Shown here in pieces: positions 57,490 through 64,000 of a stretch of 64,000 nucleotides of DNA. The notes under the pieces were generated by a model that searched no databases, was not told the DNA's origin, and worked only from the letters and a program-made list of their open reading frames with translations. The DNA lies in NCBI GenBank assembly GCA_958298945.1, contig OY282610.1, positions 31,446,167 to 31,510,166 on the forward strand. The letters run 5' to 3'. A program made the position numbers and the translations under genes. Source of the DNA: Atherix ibis (Eukaryota > Arthropoda > Insecta > Diptera > Athericidae). How positions within the stretch are numbered: the stretch's first letter is position 1; each line of letters begins with the position of its first letter.

Positions 57490-59650
57490 CACAGCATACA
57501 TATTCATGTGATGTAATGGTTTTTTTTTATATTTAAATTGAATTAATTTAAAAAATTTTATATAAGTAAAAATTTTAATTTTTATCTTAAATAAAATAAC
57601 AGCAAATATAAAATCGTAAAGTTTTAATTTGGTACGATTTCAAAGCTGTCGGTTTTCTAAAAATATATGAAAATAAAATTTTTTTCAATTTTAAATTAAT
57701 TTGATTATTAATAAAAATAAAATTTTCAGTTTTAACTAGAATATAATAGTTAAAAATTGGCAATTGGAAATTATCTACTTTGAAACTGTATTAGATCAGT
57801 AAAATCATCATCAAATATATTTTAGGTACCAAAGCAGTTAAAATAATGTTTTTACCAAGAGCGTGATCTAAAATGAATTAAAAAAATGGGTTGTATCTGT
57901 GTTTTTAAAGGAAGAGTATTATTTGTTAGAAAATTATATTTAAAACTTACAAATATTCTGGATATTTTTTCGATTACCATATATGTAGGTGTTAAATTTC
58001 CCTCTTTGAAACTTTAATACATTAGAAAAAAATAATTTCCTATATTCAAATTCAACGGAAACCAGATATTAAAAATACGAGTATTATTGCAATTTTAATA
58101 ATCTTCCTTTCATCCCTTTTGTGAGAGCGGTATAAATTTTTTGAGAAAACGTATAAATTTCTTATGAAATATTTAAAAATATATGTTTACTTCTTTTCTT
58201 GGATCCGATGATTTTTTTAAGTAAAAATATATTTTTAAAAAATACCTAAAAGGAAATATTATTTCCGGTAATAATAATAAGAGATTATACAGTAAATTTT
58301 CATTAGTGCAAATTAGTTGGTAAGATTTATTATTCATTTAACAGTTTTAAAATATATTCTTTTACCATATATTATGTATGCTTAAAATCTTAAATATCAG
58401 CCTAATATTATTTATAATTTTAGTAAAATTTCCTTATATCATAAAATGGTTTATTTAGTAAATATGATTAAATTTGAAAGTACCAAATAAGAAATTTTCT
58501 CAATAATAATTTACGAACTATTTAAATATAATTTATCTAATATTTTATATTATTGTAACAAAACTCCAACAAATAATACTATAAAATATGAAATTATATT
58601 AATAATACAAAAGAAAAAATTAACTTGAACTTTATATAATATGCCTAAAAAGAAATTCCTTTTAGATGTATGTACTTGTATACAAAAATCTATGAATCTG
58701 TATAAAAATAGTAAGGAGTAGATCCTTTATTTCTAGTGATTTATACTCATTAGTATTGAATTACGAAAGACAAGTGGCAAGTGATTCATTGAGGGAAGTA
58801 GCTAGTTTTCAACATTTCAAAGAAGGATTCACCGCCTCTTGCAGGTCCATTACCTTCGTAAGTTGTCCCCATGCAGACAGTTTCGTAGCTTCATTTCAAT
58901 AGCTTTTGAGTAATGTATACATTTCAGCTAAAAGTACCACTTTACGTTTTGTACTCTACGTTTTCTATTCGTTGAAGTGTTAAAATATTTTGAAGAACCT
59001 CTTGAATAAGTGTTTTGGAAGATTTTGAAATTTACGTCCTCTTACTTTTTTCATCATTTTCTCCAAAGCTTTTTTTTTGAAATTTTGTATCCTTTTTTTT
59101 TTTTTTATTGTAAATGAAAAAAAAAGTATATATTATTTATATGAAACTGAATGTTTAATAGTCTTTTTAACATTATTAAATTATTATCTTTTAACATTTC
59201 TACGATATATTTTCTTTAAAAAAATTAAACAAATTAACATAAAGATTTATTCATTTTGTAATTTGCAAAATATAACATTGTTCTATGACAGTTCTTTCGA
59301 AATTGCAAACTAAAATATTGTTAGCTAAAAATTTGCCATTTATTATTATGAGTTATTAAACTACCAATAAAAAGAAAACGCCAATTGGGTGTTGAAACTT
59401 TCATTGCGGTTTTTTCGTTTAAAAAAATTCTTCCTACCAATGAGTCTAATTTCTCCCTCGATGCACACATCAATTAGCAAAATTGCCAAATATTTATCTT
59501 TGAAAGCTCACAGTTGATATGTAGGAGCTATCGTATCCATAAAAAGTATCTGTCTGGTGTGCATATTGATCTGGATATGTATTTATTTGAATAAAGATTT
59601 TAACCTATAGACCATAAAGCAACACTATAGTTTTGGCAGGTTTTTCTTGA
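57490..59650. other. AT-rich DNA, nothing recognised
   Basis: No gene or element signature. The stretch 58730-59060 is less AT-rich and unassigned. Confidence 0.5.
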
Positions 59651-59654
59651 CAAC

Positions 59655-59900
59655 TGTTATACAACAAGTCCATGGAGCAATACACGCCATCTGAACGCTC
59701 CGAAATTGCTCAGCAATGTATTAAAAATGATTTTTCAATTGTGAAAACGTAACGTAGATGGAGAAAAAAAAAAAAAAAGTGTGCCATCAAAGAACACAAT
59801 AAAGCGTTTGTCTTCTGAGTGACCGAGGTGATTCGATTTTATCAGGCGTCCAAATAAAAAGTGACCGAGGCGATTCGATAAAAATATGAGCATCTCTTAC
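59655..59900 (+). pseudogene. N-terminal relic of a DUF4817-type or related transposase
   Basis: The plus strand from 59672 reads MEQYTPSERSEIAQQCIKND and FSIVKT, then a stop, then RRWRKKKKK, resembling the HTH start ...ERxEIVKLYxxNxxSxVxTxRxxRxKxK of insect Tc1/mariner-superfamily transposases. A weak CHQRTQ/TIKRL match follows. GTGACCGAGGTGATTCGAT at 59820 is repeated as GTGACCGAGGCGATTCGAT about 40 bp later. Nothing of the catalytic domain follows. Confidence 0.5.
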
Positions 59901-60258
59901 ACCTCTTTACGTCGTAAAAATTATTCATTAAATCCATAAATACAATTTTTTCAGTTTTTTAAAAAAAATTTTTAATTACAATTGTACAAGGTATTATTAA
60001 TTCACTAAATTCTATAGAAAATTATTTATTCGCAATTTTGCATTAACAATTAAAATATTATAAATGATAAATCAACTTTGTATTTTAATTATTTTTACTT
60101 TAATTATTATTTAAAGGATATTTTTTTTTGCATTTTTGTTGTTAACATAAAATAATCTATTGTATTTAGTATTTCAAATGCCCAATAAATTTTATTACAA
60201 ATTTCTCATTAATTTATCATTTCAATTTAAAGAAAAGCAATAATAATTAAAACAAATA
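59901..60258. other. AT-rich DNA, nothing recognised
   Basis: No signature was seen before element E3. Confidence 0.5.
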
Positions 60259-60260
60259 TA

Positions 60261-61110
60261 CAAGGTCTGTTCAAAAAATATCGCGAATTTTGAATTTCCG
60301 CAGGTTACGTATATGCGATTATCGATTTTTTTTGTGCCGTTTTGTTGGCAATCATGTCTTCAACTTATGCCGACAAGTTTGACCATTTTGAATGTTCAGT
60401 TAATAATTTTGACAGCTGCTTTGCTTGCACGTGTTTTGGCTCGTCTTCGATTTTTGCCCATTCCAAAAAATGGATCAAAGAATCTGTTTCGGGACCAAGA
60501 AAAAATAAAAGAGGGCCAGATATGGGGAATACGGTGGCTGCGGCATTATTAATGTGTTGATTTTCGCCAAAAATTCGTGCACAAGCAACGATGTGTGTGC
60601 AGGGGCGTTATCATGGTGCAAAAGCCAATTTTTGTTCTTCCACAAATCGGGGCGTTTCTGGCAGATTGCCAAGAGCAACTTGCGCATAACTTGCAGGTAA
60701 CATTCCTTATTGACCGTTCTACCCTGTGGCTAGAACTCATGATGCACCACGTCCCTGCAATCGAACAAAACTGTAAGCAAAACCTCAACATTCGACCGAA
60801 CGCGGTGGCGCGCTTTTTTTGGTCTTGGCTCGTGCGGCAGCTTCCATTGTGATGATTGAGCATTGGTTTCCACGTCATAACCATAAACACTTGATTCGTC
60901 ACCAGTTATGAAATTCTGGAGCAAATTTTGGTCGTCGCGGACAGAGTCCAACAGCTGCTTAGCAATGTTAATGCGATTCGATGAACATTCAAAATGGCCG
61001 AACTTGTCGGCATAAGTGAGAGACATGAGTACCAACATAACACCACAAAAAATCGAATATACGTAACCCGCGGAAATTCAAAATTCCTGGTACTTTTTGA
61101 ACAGACCTCG
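60261..61110. mobile_element. Element E3: fold-back copy with two 5' ends
   Basis: TA flanks at 60259-60260 and 61111-61112. Both termini are the family's 5' end: 60261-60397 runs inward as CAAGGTCTGTTCAAAAAATA, TTGAATTTCCGCAGG and TTATGCCGACAAGTT, and 61110-60983 on the other strand gives the same series. The left unit continues through the start codon (AAAATGGATCAAAGAATCTG, about 60467) to about 60487, where it joins, in opposite orientation, the interior of the gene at GTTTCGGGA. The normal 3' end is absent. The right unit has also lost the HTH-coding part. Confidence 0.9.
60488..60982 (-). pseudogene. Transposase remnant inside E3
   Basis: On the minus strand, leader sequence is fused directly (near 60980) to RINIAKQLLDSVRDDQNLL, so the N-terminal HTH domain is deleted. 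FITGDESSVYGYDVETNAQS keeps the first D (the usual W after DES is S). Frame changes near 60810 follow, then WLLHHDNAPAHTSLLVHEFL with the second D intact (unlike E1), and PPYSPYLALFYFFLVPK, in which both SPDL and the third catalytic D position (normally PCDFF) are changed to Y. It ends at the inverted junction. Confidence 0.87.
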
Positions 61111-61112
61111 TA

Positions 61113-63055
61113 AATACAGAAAATTAATATCATTATTTAAAATGTAATTTCAATTTTTCAATAAGGTCCATTAGCATCGCAGATTATATAATTTATTGCC
61201 TTTGGAGTTTTTATTTTATTTTACAAAAGTACAGGAAAGAATTGTCAAATTGTACTATTTAAAAACGAACTTCTGTCAAGTAATACCCGAATTACAACAC
61301 GAAATATCTCAAAAATCATCGATATTTAACTTAAAAGGATCAAGTCTTGCAAGAAATCTTGTGATAACCAAGAACGTCTAAGCAATATAATGTATTAAAA
61401 ACTTGATGGTGATATGAATTTTAAGTGTCTTTTATTTAACTTCACTTTGAAAAGCGCAAATTTGAAAATCCAATTATAATGGTAACTCGTCTAATTGACT
61501 AAAAACTCTTTTTAATAGGAAATTTCCATAAACATTCTTAAATAAATATTTGTCTATTAATTAAAACTTAATTTCCTAATAAGTCAATATAAATATTATT
61601 AACTTTTTGGATCAACTTATTTCTAGAATAATTTACCTAAAATAGGTGATTAAATAATTTTTCAACAAACTATAAATAGACTGTATATACGAGTACATAA
61701 ATAAATACACAAAATAACTAATTACTTTGGGCCATAAAATATATATTTTTACTACGAGTATTAGCAAAATTTATACAATAAATAGAATTAACAAAAGTAA
61801 ATTATTCAAATCATGACATTGTTAATATTTTTCGAAAGTAAATTTCAACTTTTACTTATTTCCATTAATATTTGATAAAGAAAAAAATAACTTACTGTCC
61901 AAAACGATTTATTACTTTCGATTTTTCCACTTTTTATTTGCCCAAATATCAATCAAATAGAAAATTTATTCGTTTGATAAAAACAAATTCTTGACTTTCT
62001 TTCAAGGGAAACCAAACCAATCGATCGATACACGAAATAATCGATTTCCATTTGAAATTATCATCAACAATTTGACGATTCGAATTTTATTATTCACTCT
62101 TTAACAGTGAATGATAGAAATTTTACATAAAATTCATGAAATTAATTAAAAAGTGACCCTTATAGTTTTTTTTTTCTTGTTCTGGAAAATTTCACTTCGG
62201 GATTTAGAATTTATATAAAATGCTCTCTAGTCTTTCAAAACATCATAGTACACGTAAGAGTGCGATTTTAAATAATCCCCACTGTACCGATAAAGAACAA
62301 TTTTGAAGAGAATCTGATAGAAGTTAATATCAAATATCTTAGATAAATTTTAGTTTTTTCTTTTGTAAAGAAAGATACACTCTGCAAAAACTTATACTTT
62401 TATTTCACTTTTTTTGTAGTTTATTCAGAAAAGTTAGTCGGAAAAAAGGCTATTCTGCATCTATTATAGTCTTTGTCGAAGATAAATGGTTGACAGAAGC
62501 CACACTGTGACAACCATTATAGGTAAACAATTTATCTTTTGTAACAATTTGAATTCTTTTTTGCCCTCACGCTCATTTTGGCTCCCCACTATATATCCAT
62601 TTAATTTTTCTTTTATATAGAATATAGTTGATGGCACATTTTTTCCAAAAGGAAAATAACATAACCAATATTGAAAGAATTTTCTTGTTGACAAATATTA
62701 TAGAATTTTATGATAAATAATTACATGAACACTATTTAATAAGAACAACATTATTTCCGAAATAATATTAACGAATTTATGAAAACTGAATCAAGGTACA
62801 TATATGAAGAATAAATCTCTAGTTAGTGTGATTTGATACTATAATTTATCTGAACAATCGATATTCATAGTAAAGTTAAATTAAGATTTTTGTTATAAAA
62901 TGATTGAATTTTTTTGAGTGAAATTTTCCTTTCAAATAAAACGAATACTGAAATTCGTCGAGAACCTATATAAGCGTTTATCCATTTGGTACTTTTGAAG
63001 GTACAGTTCTCTTATTTGACATTTGTTAAGATAGTTTCCTTCTCTAATATTTACT
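61113..63055. other. AT-rich DNA, nothing recognised
   Basis: No gene or element signature. TACGAGTA occurs at 61688 and 61753. Confidence 0.5.
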
Positions 63056-63059
63056 ACTT

Positions 63060-64000
63060 TACCCTAAAGCTAGTTTAACTGCTAAACAACTCCTTTCTCT
63101 AGGCCATTGTGCCTTAAGTCTCCGATGAGTGTTTCCGGGGAGGGTAGTACAACACAATTCTATGACAAGTGTATTATGATGATAGGATAAACGGGAGTAA
63201 AATGTTTGATAGCGGGAAATGCACAGGTCCTGAAGAAAGGAAACATTTCGGTCACGATGTATTATGGTGTTACGAACATAAAAGGGAGTATCAACAATTT
63301 TACGGAGGATCTTGGATTGTAAGGCCTGAACGCCGATAGGAATTGGAAAGTTTCGTTGAACCCGAAAATTCAATTCCGTAAGTCCAAGTAGGTTTTATAA
63401 TTGTAAGTTTCGATTGTTTGTCCAGTAGTCTAAGAAATTGTAGGTAACGTCTATTAGCTTTAACTCTTTTTAGTTTAGTATGTGGGTTCCATGTTAATCT
63501 CTTGTCCATTTAAAGTCCCAAATAACGTTCTTTATCATATTATGGAATTATGTTACTATTAAGGTATAAAGGAGTAGGTTTAACTTGATAATGTGTGAAA
63601 ATAAGGTGAGCACTTGTCTGTTCATTTACCCTCATTCTCCATCTCTTAAACCAGAATTGAAGGTTGTTTATATGGGATTGGAAATTGTTGGAAGCTATGT
63701 CAGGATTTGTATGGGTAGCAAGTATGGTCGTATCGTCTGCATTAGTGGCAATGATAGAATTAGGATCAGATGGGATGTCATGGGTATAAATATTATAAAA
63801 AATGGGACCAAAGATACTGCCTTGTGGGACTCCGGCTAGAATAGGATATATTTCTGAGGGTTCTGAGTTAATTGCAACTTGGAAATGACGTTGGGAGTGA
63901 TATGAATTTATGATAAGGTAGTATGTTGAAGGAAGAATACTCTTTAGTTTCCAGAGGAGTCCAGAATGTCACACACGATCAAAAGCTTGGAAGATAATTA
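63060..64000 (-). mobile_element. Jockey-clade LINE, 3' part, continues beyond window
   Basis: The minus strand encodes, from the window edge leftward, LAGVPQGSIFGPIF (63799-63840), IIATNADDTTILATHTNPDI (about 63690-63752; the catalytic YADD is NADD), DKRLTWNPHTKLKRVKANRR, IIKPTWTYGIEFSGS and a C-terminal stretch to about 63060 (VRNTIIHRDRNVSFLQDLCI, LSYHHNTLVIELCCTTLPGN). Several frames are used, so there are indels. Compared with the copies at 15407 and 47660, this keeps the most C-terminal coding. The 5' part lies outside the window, so total length cannot be judged. Confidence 0.88.

Noticed and set aside
58830..58875. Acceptor-like CCTCTTGCAG followed by CTTC/GTAAGT
   Set aside because: The interval is only about 13 nt, too short to be a credible exon without transcript evidence.
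1..64000. CRISPR arrays, tRNA or rRNA genes, integrons, phage modules
   Set aside because: No evenly spaced direct repeats, no cloverleaf candidates with conserved arms and no conserved rRNA stretches were seen. The sequence has eukaryotic, insect-type mobile elements.

Overview
The window looks like non-coding DNA (intron or intergenic) from an insect nuclear genome, most likely a higher fly. It is very AT-rich, full of A/T homopolymers, and has no bacterial-style operons, rRNA or tRNA. Nearly everything that can be recognised is transposon-derived. The host assignment rests on the elements present (irritans-type mariners, Jockey-clade LINEs, insect transposases of the DUF4817 type) and is an inference.

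Layout. 0-5.3 kb: decayed DUF4817-type transposase relics followed by a mariner (4002-5272). 5.3-13 kb: AT-rich DNA without recognisable genes. 13-17.4 kb: a Tc1/mariner relic, an unidentified minus-strand pseudogene-like segment (14.75-15.43 kb) and a Jockey fragment split by a mariner (15956-17112). 18-21.5 kb: two more DUF4817-type relics. 21.5-27.4 kb: AT-rich DNA with two notable inverted repeats. 27.4-32.2 kb: three Tc1/mariner elements or relics. 34.2-39.8 kb: a Himar1-like element nested inside another mariner, then a third mariner with a fold-back end. 42.5-43.8 kb: the best-preserved transposase gene. 44-48.8 kb: Jockey relics and a short DUF4817-type deletion derivative with intact ends. 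50.1-52.5 kb: a mariner nested in a different mariner. 53-54.7 kb: DUF4817-type relics. 54.94-55.01 kb: a candidate host exon. 55.6-61.1 kb: rearranged mariner copies. 63-64 kb: a Jockey LINE running off the window edge.

One mariner family (terminal inverted repeat beginning CGAGGGTCGTTCAATAAG) is present in four very similar copies at 16.0, 27.5, 42.5 and 50.2 kb. A second family (CGAGGTCTGTTCAAAAAG) has three copies at 30.2, 55.6 and 60.3 kb. All show the TA target duplication expected of Tc1/mariner at one or both ends. Only the 42.5 kb copy keeps an uninterrupted reading frame.

The one feature that looks like host coding sequence is a 76-nt segment at 54939-55014, bounded by a good 3' splice site and a good 5' splice site and open in a single frame. 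If real, much of the window is intron of a plus-strand gene. No promoter, operator, riboswitch, origin or CRISPR array could be supported.
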